Both the position numbers and the translations under genes were made by a program. A stretch of DNA of 64,000 bases from NCBI GenBank assembly GCA_965230425.1, contig CBDDKW010000017.1, forward strand, positions 54,288 to 118,287, given 5' to 3'. Shown in pieces: positions 27,406-35,962 of the stretch; positions within the stretch are counted from its first letter, which is position 1, and the number at the start of each line of letters is the position of its first letter. The notes below the pieces were generated by a model. That model saw only the letters and a list, made by a program, of their open reading frames with translations, did no database searches and was not told the origin of the DNA. This DNA is from CBDDKW01 sp965230425. Its GTDB lineage: Bacteria > Pseudomonadota > Gammaproteobacteria > UBA1113.

Positions 27406-27501
27406 ATTGATCTCCAACGTCAAATCAAGCAACTGGCAAAACGCGTTCATGTAGATATAAATACCTTTATTGATGGCAAATTTGAGTTAACTGATAGCTG
27501 A
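27406..27501 (+). pseudogene. C-terminal fragment of a HigA-like antitoxin
   Basis: This short open stretch encodes IDLQRQIKQLAKRVHVDINTFIDG, closely matching the C-terminus of the intact HigA antitoxin at 28647-29054 (LRQIKLLAKRFHVDMNTFIDD). Nothing upstream continues the helix-turn-helix, so it is a truncated relic of a second HigA gene 1.5 kb from its relative. Confidence 0.8.
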
Positions 27502-27534
27502 AAACTTGATAGTCCTTGAACTTTTAAACTATAG

Positions 27535-27585
27535 TTGACTATTATTATAGTCAAACTAGCTTTTTATGACTATAATAACAGTCAT
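27535..27585 (+). promoter_or_regulatory. Palindromic operator(s) of the solitary XRE gene
   Basis: TTGACTAT-TATT-ATAGTCAA (27535-27554) is a perfect 8-bp inverted repeat. A second, ATGACT...AGTCAT (27566-27585), follows 11 bp later, close to the start of the XRE gene. The ACTAT/ATAGT core is shared with the hipB operator, consistent with autorepression. Confidence 0.6.
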
Positions 27586-27601
27586 CTTAGGCGGTATCAT
27601 C

Positions 27602-27931
27602 ATGATGAAACGTACTTACTCACAACACAGCAAAACTGTAATGAACTTACTGGCTAAGCAAATCCAGCTAGGTAGAAAGCAACGTGGATGGAGTGAACAG
27701 GAGCTGGCTACAAGAGCTGGGATCTCTAGAGCTACAGTGCAAAAAATTGAAAAAGCCGACCCAGGTGTTGCGGTGGGACTTGTCTTTGAATGTGCATTTC
27801 TAGTAGGAGTCACATTATTTGCGCCAGAAAAAGCGACACTAGTTACCGAAATGAATCGGCTAGGGCAATATTTAAGTTTATTCCCTAAGCGAACTCACCC
27901 GCAGAAAATCGATTTAGACGATAACTTCTAG
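27602..27931 (+). CDS. Solitary XRE-family regulator (HipB-like antitoxin)
   Basis: A 109-residue DNA-binding protein with the helix-turn-helix KQRGWSEQELATRAGISRATVQKIEKADPGVAVGLVFECAFLVGVTLF. The C-terminal tail (FPKRTHPQKIDLDDNF) resembles antitoxins that normally precede a HipA gene. No hipA follows: the next 400 bp contain only a hairpin repeat. The start is one of two adjacent ATGs (27602/27605) with AGGCGG upstream. It is either an orphan antitoxin left after toxin loss or an independent regulator. Confidence 0.85.
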   Translation: MMKRTYSQHSKTVMNLLAKQIQLGRKQRGWSEQELATRAGISRATVQKIEKADPGVAVGLVFECAFLVGVTLFAPEKATLVTEMNRLGQYLSLFPKRTHPQKIDLDDNF

Positions 27932-27997
27932 CAACAAAATGCACTCTCAACACACTAGATATATAAAAGTATCTCCAATAGCTATAATAATTAAAAT

Positions 27998-28155
27998 AAA
28001 AATCCCCGAGGCAAGCCTCGGGGTATTTTATTTCCTAGTAATATTTCGCCTGCGCGAACCAAGCTCGCGCGACGGCGACTTAAGGGGAGTCTACGCTGAC
28101 TCCCCTTAAGAATCCCCAAGCGTAAAGTGCCCGCAGCAAGCTGCGGGGAATCAAG
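27998..28155 (+). repeat. Multi-hairpin structured repeat, copy A
   Basis: About 155 bp made of four consecutive hairpins: CCCCGAGG/CCTCGGGG, GCGCGA...TCGCGC within a CGCC/GGCG frame, CTTAAGGGGAGT/ACTCCCCTTAAG (approximate), and CCCGCAG/CTGCGGG. It recurs at 47690-47846 in the same orientation and at 38222-38345 inverted. Base changes between copies are compensatory in the second stem. It fills much of the 27932-28348 gap; nothing else is seen there except the higBA promoter. Confidence 0.85.
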
Positions 28156-28296
28156 TAATAAATAAAAACAGCAATAAATAATTAAATGTATGAAAAATAG
28201 TTATAAACATCGATAGAGTTGCAATAAATTCAAATGTATTTATAATTAATATCCTTTAAATTATAAAAATTAATACTAATTCAATAGTTTTAATAT

Positions 28297-28323
28297 TTGA
28301 CATATCTCGATATGAGATATAAG
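28297..28323 (+). promoter_or_regulatory. higBA promoter with internal operator
   Basis: A perfect TTGACA -35 (28297-28302) and TATAAG -10 (28318-28323) are spaced by 15 bp. Between and overlapping them lies the palindrome ATATCTC-GATAT-GAGATAT (28302-28320). Binding of the antitoxin there would block RNA polymerase, as in other autoregulated toxin-antitoxin operons. Confidence 0.65.
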
Positions 28324-28348
28324 CTTCAGGTAGAAAGGGAATTAATTT

Positions 28349-28633
28349 ATGCACATTATTACGCAAAAGCGTATTTGGGAAGCTAAAAACAAATATCCTA
28401 GTTGCGCAAATGCCCTAGATGGTTGGTATCGCATTATGAAGAAAAGTGAGTTTACTCACTTTTCTAATTTAAAAACTACGTTCAATAGTGTGGATAAAGT
28501 GAATGAGCTTTATGTGTTTAATATAGGTGGTAATAAACTGCGATTAATTGCAAATATCCATTTTATAGCTCAAAAAGTATATATTAGACATATCATAACT
28601 CATAAGGAGTATGACAAAAATGCTTGGAAATAA
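28349..28633 (+). CDS. higB: HigB-type toxin (type II toxin-antitoxin)
   Basis: A 94-residue toxin of the HigB (RelE-superfamily-like) group, expected to cut mRNA on the ribosome. Family features: ALDGWYRIMKKSEF, then VFNIGGNKLRLIANIHF and VYIRHIITHKEYDKNAW, the strongly conserved C-terminal THxEYDK motif. The toxin precedes the antitoxin, the characteristic higBA order. It starts at ATG 28349 after AAAGGGA. Confidence 0.9.
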   Translation: MHIITQKRIWEAKNKYPSCANALDGWYRIMKKSEFTHFSNLKTTFNSVDKVNELYVFNIGGNKLRLIANIHFIAQKVYIRHIITHKEYDKNAWK

Positions 28634-28646
28634 TGAGGCTTTACAA

Positions 28647-29054
28647 ATGAACCATGATTTAACTATTGCAATTCGTCATTGGGAGCATGTGGCACCTATA
28701 GTGAAATACCCTGCTAATGAAAAAGAATTTAATAAACTTGTTTCTCAGTTAGATGAATTATTAGATTTAGTTGGCGGTCAAGAAAATCATAAATTAATTG
28801 GCTTAATTAGCACAATAAGTACTCTTATTAGTGCCTATGAGCAAGAACACCACCCTGCCCCTAAAATTACAGGTGTCGCTGCATTGAAGCTACTGATGGA
28901 GCAGCACTCATTGCGCCAAGCAGATTTAAGTGAGATTGGTAGCCAAGGTGTCGTATCCGAAATTTTGCAGGGCAAGCGTGAATTGAACTTACGTCAAATC
29001 AAACTGCTAGCGAAACGCTTTCATGTTGATATGAATACATTTATTGATGACTAA
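28647..29054 (+). CDS. higA: HigA-type antitoxin
   Basis: A 135-residue antitoxin partnering HigB. An N-terminal helical domain (~70 residues, KEFNKLVSQLDELLDLVG, the toxin-binding part in this group) precedes an XRE helix-turn-helix (GVAALKLLMEQHSLRQADLSEIGSQGVVSEILQGKRELNLRQIKLLAKRF). ATG 28647 was chosen for its GAGG upstream and 13-bp spacing from the higB stop; an earlier in-frame start at 28611 would overlap higB. Confidence 0.9.
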   Translation: MNHDLTIAIRHWEHVAPIVKYPANEKEFNKLVSQLDELLDLVGGQENHKLIGLISTISTLISAYEQEHHPAPKITGVAALKLLMEQHSLRQADLSEIGSQGVVSEILQGKRELNLRQIKLLAKRFHVDMNTFIDD

Positions 29055-29115
29055 GATCTAAGTCAGTTAATAATCAGAAAAAAGATTGTTTACATTTAAA
29101 AAAACAATTTATACG

Positions 29116-29841
29116 CTAACTATAACTCCCCCGCATTCCCGCGATAAAGTACATAAGCAAATGCTCTTGTGCTTGATTTAAGGAGACAAACTGGCCGCCG
29201 ATATGCGTGCACTCTTCTGCGGCATCGTATTTGAGCCAGCGTATTTGTAACTTCGCATGTATTTGTACGCAGTTATTTAACTCAATATCACAATATTCAA
29301 TAATATCGCCGACATTAAATGCCTCAGCAATTTTTCTTTCAAAAATTGCATGTAAGCCACCTAAGGAAATATCCCAGATATAACCATCTATACAGTACTG
29401 CTCAGTAATATGAAATTTGATTTGCAAATCTTTATTAATACCCACACATGTACGTGGATTTTGCCGTTGCTCAACAATTTCATCATAGAGAGGAAAATCC
29501 ACACTGAAGTAAACTGCATTAATACTACTAATGGATTTTAATTCTCCGGTAAAACTGATGTGGGTACCATCTGTGGTTGTACATAATAGCGTGATTTTAT
29601 GTGGAAACACGCTATCACTTGGCACTTCCATATCATCTAGCGTGCGGAATGTTACTGAATGTGAATGGTCATTAATACCAGTGACCATCACATGCATATA
29701 TTGATCCAATTCGCTAGAGTACATTAATAAAGTAATATGATGTCGCTGAAAGTAATCCAGCGCATCATAAATAGAATATTTTCGGTGTTTAAATTGAAAA
29801 AGTTCGACTACTTGCCCCAAGGTATGCTTAATATTCATCAT
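29116..29841 (-). CDS. PilZ-domain protein (YcgR-like), probable c-di-GMP receptor
   Basis: About 241 residues. The N-terminal half is a YcgR-N-like beta domain (LLMYSSELDQYMHVMVTGI). The C-terminal half is a PilZ domain with both c-di-GMP signatures: RxxxR in EQRQNPRTCVG and DxSxxG in WDISLGG. It should bind cyclic di-GMP and act on a partner protein. ATG 29841 was chosen because GGGGGC lies at Shine-Dalgarno distance; the ATG four codons earlier has none. No flagellar, pilus or cellulose genes are nearby. Confidence 0.88.
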   Translation of the reverse strand: MMNIKHTLGQVVELFQFKHRKYSIYDALDYFQRHHITLLMYSSELDQYMHVMVTGINDHSHSVTFRTLDDMEVPSDSVFPHKITLLCTTTDGTHISFTGELKSISSINAVYFSVDFPLYDEIVEQRQNPRTCVGINKDLQIKFHITEQYCIDGYIWDISLGGLHAIFERKIAEAFNVGDIIEYCDIELNNCVQIHAKLQIRWLKYDAAEECTHIGGQFVSLNQAQEHLLMYFIAGMRGSYS

Positions 29842-29853
29842 CTCTGCCCCCAT

Positions 29854-30182
29854 CTACAGTATACGCCCCTCGTTCGGAATCTATCGTAACTTTCTTTATC
29901 ATATTATTAGGACGAAACGTACAGAGAAAACCGCGATTCTTAGCATTCCATTGTTAATGCGAACACAACGCGTATTTAATAGTTTAGTATTATATAAAAA
30001 ATCATCCACGACTTTAGACACAATCCTAAAACATATCCCCAAAAGTATAGCATAAATATTTCAAATATTTTTATACGGTAGAGAGACAGAAGGAATAACA
30101 ATACAACTTGTTGTTTTATTGAAAATACTTTCTTGAAATTTTTTTACGGTAAGGCGTTGATATTCATTTGTAACCGCTAAAG
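29854..30182. other. Non-coding gap between PilZ gene and nhaA
   Basis: An AT-rich 329-bp stretch without an open frame, RNA gene or repeat I can defend. It presumably holds the PilZ gene promoter and the nhaA 3' end. No convincing intrinsic terminator was found. Confidence 0.4.
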
Positions 30183-31358
30183 TTATGCTGTATTTACTTT
30201 GCTTCCTGAAGCTAAAATTAAGTAGCCTAAAACACCAGAAAGCACCGAACCAACTAATACCCCAAGTCGCAAGATAGCACTGTAATAATCACCAAAACCT
30301 GCAAACGCCAGCGAGCCAATGAATAAACTCATAGTAAAGCCAATTCCACACAGTAATGAAACACCATAAATTGCTCGCCAATTGCTAGATTCAGGTAAAC
30401 GTGTTAAACCTAATTTCACGGCAACCCAACTCGCACCAAAGATGCCGATTTGCTTACCCAAAAATAATCCCAAAATAATGCCTAATGGTATGGGCTCAAT
30501 CAGTGTTTTCAATGTCATCCCAGCAAAGGGTACACCGGCATTGGCAAAGGCAAATAAAGGTAAGATTAGAAAGGCGACCCAAGGATGCAAAGTATCTTCA
30601 AGCACTTTACCCGGTGAATGACCAACTTTGCGTTTATCACGCAGAGGATATGTCCAAGCTATAGCAACGCCAGCCAAAGTGGCATGTACGCCTGATTTAA
30701 GCACACATACCCACATGACTGCTCCTACTAAGGCATAAGGCGTAAAACGCACGATACCAATATGATTAAAGAGAATTAAGATTGCAAGGCACAATGTAGC
30801 CAGCCCAATAGATAATAAGGATAAATCACTGGTGTAAAATAAAGCGATAATAAGAATTGCGCCTAAGTCATCTAAGATAGCCAAGGCTGTTAAAAAAACT
30901 TTTAACGAGCTTGGTACACGTTTACCCAGCAAAGATAAAACCCCCAGCGCAAAGGCAATATCTGTGGCAGTTGGTATAGCCCAACCACGCATAGCGATAC
31001 TATCGCCCCAGTTTAGCACCGCATAAACTAGCGCAGGTGCAGCCATTCCTCCAAAGGCGGCAATACCCGGCAATAAGGCTTTTTCTTTGGTATTCAATTC
31101 CCCCTCTAAAAATTCACGCTTAATTTCGAGGCCCACCAACAGAAAGAAAATAGCCATTAAACCATCATTGATCCACAGTACCAGTGGCTTGCTTAAACCG
31201 ACACCATCAAAAGAAATCGTAAAAACAGCTTGGAAAAAATACGTGTAATAGCTACTTAGCGGGCTATTAGCTAATATCAAGGCCAAAATAGCAAAGATAA
31301 CCAATAAAATTCCACCTGATGACTCTAATTTAATAAAGCGATTGATAGCGTGTAGCAT
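30183..31358 (-). CDS. nhaA: Na+/H+ antiporter NhaA
   Basis: An inner-membrane electrogenic sodium/proton antiporter for pH and salt homeostasis. Its 391 residues with ~12 hydrophobic segments match E. coli NhaA (388). Motifs: LVGLEIKREFLEGEL, GWAIPTATDIAFALGVLSLLGKR split around the discontinuous helix, and ALAILDDLGAILIIA with the two essential Asp residues. Downstream of dnaQ with 12 bp between, so possibly co-transcribed. Confidence 0.96.
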   Translation of the reverse strand: MLHAINRFIKLESSGGILLVIFAILALILANSPLSSYYTYFFQAVFTISFDGVGLSKPLVLWINDGLMAIFFLLVGLEIKREFLEGELNTKEKALLPGIAAFGGMAAPALVYAVLNWGDSIAMRGWAIPTATDIAFALGVLSLLGKRVPSSLKVFLTALAILDDLGAILIIALFYTSDLSLLSIGLATLCLAILILFNHIGIVRFTPYALVGAVMWVCVLKSGVHATLAGVAIAWTYPLRDKRKVGHSPGKVLEDTLHPWVAFLILPLFAFANAGVPFAGMTLKTLIEPIPLGIILGLFLGKQIGIFGASWVAVKLGLTRLPESSNWRAIYGVSLLCGIGFTMSLFIGSLAFAGFGDYYSAILRLGVLVGSVLSGVLGYLILASGSKVNTA

Positions 31359-31370
31359 GTATCCTAATCC

Positions 31371-32096
31371 TTAGTTTTGTTCCTGCTCTAACCATAAGCA
31401 CTGTTCATTGGATGATTTTTGTAGGCTCTCTAAATACTGTTGATGATCAGCTAATTCATCAGCGCTTGCCGGCATAATCACTAAATCTGCTACTGAGCGC
31501 TGCATAGTAGCGGTTTTATTCTTATCCGCCCCGCTATTTTTATCCTTCGCATCAATTTTATCAAATAAACCATCTTGACCACCGGTCATAGCCAAGTAAA
31601 CTTGCGCTAAAATTTCCGAGTCTAATAAGGCCCCATGTAAGTCACGTTTAAAATTATTGATTTCATAGCGCTTGCATAAGGCATCCAAATTATTCTTTTG
31701 CCCAGGATGTAGTTTGCGCGCTAAAGTTAAGGTGTCTGTAACCGTGCAAAAACGCTTAACATCTCGTTGCTTACATTTATTCAATTGCCATTCATGATTA
31801 ATAAAGCCCGTATCGAAGGGAGCATTATGAATAATCAATTCAGCACCATTAATGAAATTAAAGAATTTAGTATGGATATCGGCGTATAAAGGTTTATCTT
31901 GGAGAAAATCATTAGTCAGCCCGTGCACGGCAGCTGCACCCTTATCAACTGCACGCTGTGGATTAAGGTAGTAATGAAAATTATTACCCGTCAAGCGTCG
32001 ATTGATCATTTCCACACAACCAATCTCAATAATCCGATGTCCCTGCTTCGGATCAAGTCCTGTAGTTTCCGTATCTAATATCACTTGTCGTAACAT
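31371..32096 (-). CDS. dnaQ: DNA polymerase III epsilon subunit (proofreading exonuclease)
   Basis: The 3'-5' proofreading exonuclease of DNA polymerase III. In 241 residues the DEDDh residues are visible: ILDTETTGL (Asp, Glu), HNAPFDTGF (Asp) and HGALLDSEILAQVY (His, Asp). The C-terminal tail after the Lys/Asp-rich linker would bind the alpha subunit. It lies 11 bp downstream of rnhA, the classic rnhA/dnaQ pairing, here in the same orientation. Confidence 0.95.
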   Translation of the reverse strand: MLRQVILDTETTGLDPKQGHRIIEIGCVEMINRRLTGNNFHYYLNPQRAVDKGAAAVHGLTNDFLQDKPLYADIHTKFFNFINGAELIIHNAPFDTGFINHEWQLNKCKQRDVKRFCTVTDTLTLARKLHPGQKNNLDALCKRYEINNFKRDLHGALLDSEILAQVYLAMTGGQDGLFDKIDAKDKNSGADKNKTATMQRSVADLVIMPASADELADHQQYLESLQKSSNEQCLWLEQEQN

Positions 32097-32107
32097 ATGG
32101 TCACCTA

Positions 32108-32551
32108 TTATTGATCGTGCAACATAGCTTCCACAGCTTCTGTTGCCAATTGATCCGCCCGCTCATTCTCAGGATGGCCCGTGTGGCCTCGCACCCAATG
32201 CCATTCTACTTCATGACGCTGTACTTGCTTATCCAACTCTTGCCATAAATCCACATTTTTAACCGGCTTTTTGGCCGCCGTTTGCCAATTACGTTTTTTC
32301 CAATTAATAATCCATTGGGTAATACCATTTTTTACGTATTGTGAATCCGTGGTTAAAATCACATGACAACTTTGAGTAAGCTCAGCCAGAGCGCGTATAG
32401 TCGCCATTAATTCCATGCGGTTATTAGTTGTCTCTAGCTCTGCGCCGGAAATAGTTTTTTCCTTATCAGCAAATCGCAATAAAGCTCCCCAACCGCCAGG
32501 GCCAGGATTACCTTTGCAAGCACCATCAGTAAATATTTCAACAGTTTTCAA
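32108..32551 (-). CDS. rnhA: Ribonuclease HI
   Basis: Degrades the RNA strand of RNA-DNA hybrids. In 147 residues the four catalytic acids are in place: IFTDGACKGNPGPGGWG (Asp), TTNNRMELMA (Glu), LTTDSQYVKNGI (Asp) and GHPENERADQLA (Asp). The basic handle GWIINWKKRNWQTAAKKPVKN-like segment is present. Upstream partner of dnaQ. Confidence 0.97.
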   Translation of the reverse strand: MKTVEIFTDGACKGNPGPGGWGALLRFADKEKTISGAELETTNNRMELMATIRALAELTQSCHVILTTDSQYVKNGITQWIINWKKRNWQTAAKKPVKNVDLWQELDKQVQRHEVEWHWVRGHTGHPENERADQLATEAVEAMLHDQ

Positions 32552-32597
32552 TTCTCTATCCTATTATTCATCGCATGTCTCATGCATCTATTTTTGC

Positions 32598-33338
32598 TTA
32601 TACTCGTGTAGTTGGTTCAGCAATCCTTTTATTGACAATTTTACTTAATTTACCTTTCTTAGGTTTAATCGATAACATTGATACTACTTGTTTACGCGCA
32701 ACGATTAAAGAAACTCCACCGAGAGATGGCCAACAGGTTTGCCCTAAGGTTTCTAAAAAAGCTAATTTTTTTAACCGCTGTTCATTATTACTGGGCGGTC
32801 TAAACACTAAGGTTTTATAGTCATCAATAGTACAGGAATGCGCGCTTAACCATTTACGCACCTTACTTAAACCATAAAATTTACCGTGCCATGGAGTAAT
32901 CTCCTGACTTGCTGATTTTTTATAGCGCGCTAAGCCCCATAAACTAGTAGGATTAAATAATAATATCACCATGTATCCATTAGGCATTAACACGCGACTC
33001 ACTTCAGTGAGTACAGCCGCAGGATCATCATGAAATTCTAAAATATGTGGCAGGATGGCCACATCGATACTGTTCTCTACAAAAGGTAAATGTGTATAAC
33101 GACTGCGAATATGTGAGGCAAGTACGCCATTACCATCAACAGGACTACACCACATCCGATGCGCAATGGGGCTAGCACTAGCCCATTGCATGTCACTGAT
33201 CCCACCCAACTGTAATAAATGATAACCAAAAAATCCGGGTAAAATTTGCTCAAGCGCATGGGTTTCAGCCGCGAGCACTAATTGCCCCATGGGTTGCTGA
33301 TACCAAGCGTCTAAGGGTTCTACATACTGACCAGTCAT
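32598..33338 (-). CDS. Class I SAM-dependent methyltransferase (YafS-like)
   Basis: A 246-residue protein with a methyltransferase-11-like core. The usual glycine-rich motif I is relaxed (GYHLLQLGGISD). Clear later motifs are LPFVENSIDVAILPHILEF, DDPAAVLTEVSRVLMPNGYMVIL, and RKWLSAHSC. The placement between gloB and rnhA is that of yafS in E. coli. Substrate unknown. Confidence 0.85.
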   Translation of the reverse strand: MTGQYVEPLDAWYQQPMGQLVLAAETHALEQILPGFFGYHLLQLGGISDMQWASASPIAHRMWCSPVDGNGVLASHIRSRYTHLPFVENSIDVAILPHILEFHDDPAAVLTEVSRVLMPNGYMVILLFNPTSLWGLARYKKSASQEITPWHGKFYGLSKVRKWLSAHSCTIDDYKTLVFRPPSNNEQRLKKLAFLETLGQTCWPSLGGVSLIVARKQVVSMLSIKPKKGKLSKIVNKRIAEPTTRV

Positions 33339-33437
33339 ATAATTACCAGGGATAAAAAACTTATGTTATACGATAGCAAAATTTCCTATATATAAGAATA
33401 TGTAATTGCATTTTTATTAAAAAAAATCGCAAGTCCT

Positions 33438-33471
33438 TGTCATTTCTAGTGCAGCGAGAAATCCCCCGATG
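33438..33471. repeat. GTCATT...ATCTCC dispersed element, solo copy
   Basis: TTGTCATTTC...GCAGCGAGAAATCCCCCGATG closely matches the right arm (37085-37120) of the element inside the ABC ATPase gene. It lies in the short spacer between the methyltransferase gene and gloB. Confidence 0.75.
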
Positions 33472-33553
33472 ACTTAGTAAACTTCCACAAGTCCCTACCC
33501 AACAGCCCATGAAACCAGTAAAATAGCTTATTAACAACAAACGAAGCCAGACA

Positions 33554-34321
33554 ATGTACAAAGTTTTCCCCATCCCAGCCTTCACCGACAATTACATTTG
33601 GGTCATTGAAAATAATGGTCACTGCGCAGTGGTCGATCCTGGTACAGCAACTCCCGTACTTGATGCATTAGCAGCACAAAAATTAAACTTAGTTGCAATC
33701 ATCTTAACCCATCATCATGCTGACCATACCGGCGGTGTTAAAAAATTGCGCTGCGAATACAATGTACCGGTATACGGCCCAAGCCATGAAGCGACTCAAT
33801 GGGTCACCCATGCCTTACAAGAAGGCGATGAAATATCAATACATGAACTTGGCGTGCAATTCTCCGTCTTAGACGTACCAGGCCACACCTCTGGCCACAT
33901 TGCTTATTATGATGCTGAATCACTATTCATTGGTGATACCCTATTTGCCGGTGGCTGCGGTCGTTTATTTGAGGGCACTGCAGCTCAGATGCACCATTCA
34001 CTCAGCAAGCTATTACAGCTAAAAGAAACAACTAAAATTTATTGCGCCCATGAATACACTAGCAGTAATTTGAAATTCGCCCTTGCTGTTGAACCCAATA
34101 ATCAAGACTTACTTCAGCGCATCGATGAAGTACAAAAATTACGCGAACAGCAATTGCCCACCATTCCATCACTGCTATCTGAAGAAAAATTAACCAACCC
34201 TTTCTTGCGCTGCGGAGAACCCAGTGTTCGCCAAGCAGCAGAAACATATGCTGGACAAACACTTCAGGATCCGGTACATATCTTTTCCGCTATTAGAAAG
34301 TGGAAAGATAGCTTCTCGTGA
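33554..34321 (+). CDS. gloB: Hydroxyacylglutathione hydrolase (glyoxalase II)
   Basis: A metallo-beta-lactamase-fold enzyme that hydrolyses S-lactoylglutathione in methylglyoxal detoxification. In 255 residues: the dinuclear metal motif LTHHHADHTGG, VPGHTSGHIAYY, FIGDTLFAGGCGRLFEGT and YCAHEYTSSNLKFA. The C-terminal glutathione-binding extension ends KWKDSF. Followed by mltD after 26 bp, as in many gammaproteobacteria. Confidence 0.95.
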   Translation: MYKVFPIPAFTDNYIWVIENNGHCAVVDPGTATPVLDALAAQKLNLVAIILTHHHADHTGGVKKLRCEYNVPVYGPSHEATQWVTHALQEGDEISIHELGVQFSVLDVPGHTSGHIAYYDAESLFIGDTLFAGGCGRLFEGTAAQMHHSLSKLLQLKETTKIYCAHEYTSSNLKFALAVEPNNQDLLQRIDEVQKLREQQLPTIPSLLSEEKLTNPFLRCGEPSVRQAAETYAGQTLQDPVHIFSAIRKWKDSFS

Positions 34322-34347
34322 GGAGCTAATGAACAGGATTCATGTGA

Positions 34348-35853
34348 ATGCTAATTAGCATAAGAAAAAGATTAAAAACTATACACTCAATATTCTGGGC
34401 AATTTGCCTGAGCCTCTGCATAAGCCAGCTAGCCTATGCTTCGCGCACTACGTCAGCCAGTGAGCAACCCCCTGCTCTCAGTGCAGATCTTTGGCAAGAC
34501 ATCGCTAAGAGCTTCCAATTAAATCATTACAGTAATAATCCAGTCGTAGCAAAACAAATCACATGGTATATGCAACACCAAGAATACCTCTACACCATGG
34601 CAGAGCGCAGCGCACCTTATCTATATTATATCCATCAGGAAACTCAAAAGCGTCATCTACCAGGAGAGCTTGTCTTATTACCCATGGTAGAAAGTGCCTA
34701 TAATCCCTTTGCATACTCCAGCGTGGGCGCTGCGGGCTTATGGCAATTTATGCCTGGCACAGCCGCGGGGTTTGGCTTACAACAAGATTGGTGGTATGAC
34801 GGTCGTCGTGATGTGATGTCATCTACAGAGGCTGCATTGCACTACCTGACTTACTTGCACAAGTTTCTCAATAACGACTGGATATTAGCGATGGCAGCTT
34901 ACGATACCGGTGAAGGTGCAGTGCAACACGCTATCTTAAAGAATAAGAAAAAAAATAAACCCACAGATTTTTGGTCCTTAAAACTCTCACATGAAACTAA
35001 AGCTTACATTCCTAAAATTCTTGCCCTAGCCACGATAATCAGTAATCCACAAAAATACCAAGTTGAATTACCTGCTATTCCTAACAAACCTTACTTTGAT
35101 ACTGTGGATGTAGGCTATCAAATCGAGCTGGCAAAAGCTGCTGAGTTGGCAGACATCAGTTTAGATGAATTATATCAATTAAATCCAGGCTACAACCGCT
35201 GGGCAACAGGCCCTAATGGCCCATACACTTTATTGTTACCCACTGAAAAAATCGCCACATTTAAAGAACAATTAGCAGAAAATTTTAATCATCAAGTGAC
35301 CTGGGTACGTTATCAGGTCAAAGCCGGAGATTCATTAAGTAAAATCGCTCATCAACAACACACCACGATTAATACTATTAAAAAAGCCAATAATCTGAAA
35401 AATAATCATATTCGCATTGGCCAAAAACTTATGGTACCACGCGGTGCAAAAACTATTTCAGCAACAAAACTCAGCCATGCAAAACATAATGCCATGGCAA
35501 ATAAACATGTTCACCCACCGGATAATCGCCCAACCCAAATAAAATATACGGTTAAAGCTAACGATGCCCTGTGGAAAATCGCTAAACACTATCATGTAAA
35601 ACCAGCAGAGATCCGGTTTTGGAATCATTTATCTCAACGTGATGCTATCCACCCTGGACAAGTATTAGAAATATGGCAGAGACATCCCCATAGCCATAAC
35701 AAACCCCGCACTAAACACTACACAGTTGCCAGTGGTGATTCACTGAGTAAAATTGCCCACCAACATCATATGACAGTCCATAACCTGAAAAAAATGAATC
35801 ATCTTAATAGCAATATGATCCGTGTTGGACAGACCTTGTTGATACCAAGTTAG
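34348..35853 (+). CDS. mltD: Membrane-bound lytic murein transglycosylase D with three LysM domains
   Basis: A periplasmic glycosidase that cuts peptidoglycan to 1,6-anhydro muropeptides. It has a signal peptide at ~8-32 (FWAICLSLCISQLAYA; I see no lipobox) and the SLT catalytic domain with its Glu in LLPMVESAYNPFA and GAAGLWQFMPGTA. Three LysM peptidoglycan-binding repeats end the 501 residues (GDSLSKIAHQQH, NDALWKIAKHYH, GDSLSKIAHQHH). E. coli MltD has two. AGGA precedes the start. Confidence 0.93.
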   Translation: MLISIRKRLKTIHSIFWAICLSLCISQLAYASRTTSASEQPPALSADLWQDIAKSFQLNHYSNNPVVAKQITWYMQHQEYLYTMAERSAPYLYYIHQETQKRHLPGELVLLPMVESAYNPFAYSSVGAAGLWQFMPGTAAGFGLQQDWWYDGRRDVMSSTEAALHYLTYLHKFLNNDWILAMAAYDTGEGAVQHAILKNKKKNKPTDFWSLKLSHETKAYIPKILALATIISNPQKYQVELPAIPNKPYFDTVDVGYQIELAKAAELADISLDELYQLNPGYNRWATGPNGPYTLLLPTEKIATFKEQLAENFNHQVTWVRYQVKAGDSLSKIAHQQHTTINTIKKANNLKNNHIRIGQKLMVPRGAKTISATKLSHAKHNAMANKHVHPPDNRPTQIKYTVKANDALWKIAKHYHVKPAEIRFWNHLSQRDAIHPGQVLEIWQRHPHSHNKPRTKHYTVASGDSLSKIAHQHHMTVHNLKKMNHLNSNMIRVGQTLLIPS

Positions 35854-35854
35854 C

Positions 35855-35881
35855 TTGAACACGACCGGATGTCGTGTTCAA
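35855..35881. terminator. Hairpin after mltD
   Basis: TTGAACACGAC-CGGAT-GTCGTGTTCAA is a perfect 11-bp stem two bases after the mltD stop. There is no strong T-run, so it may be a 3'-stabilising hairpin or weak terminator serving mltD. Confidence 0.6.
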
Positions 35882-35962
35882 TGTCTTATGCTATCATTCA
35901 TTATCACTAAACTATACCTTATGCTTTAAAAAGTGAGCTTGAGGGAAATAGGCAGTAGTTAT

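Noticed and set aside
30130..30182. TTACGGT half-site before nhaA's 3' end
   Set aside because: Only one half of the palindrome is present and there is no -10 at the fixed spacing; not a third copy of the regulon site.
33361..33591. Minus-strand 76-codon open frame before gloB
   Set aside because: It overlaps the gloB start and includes the translated dispersed repeat (GISRCTRND); no initiation signal or family.
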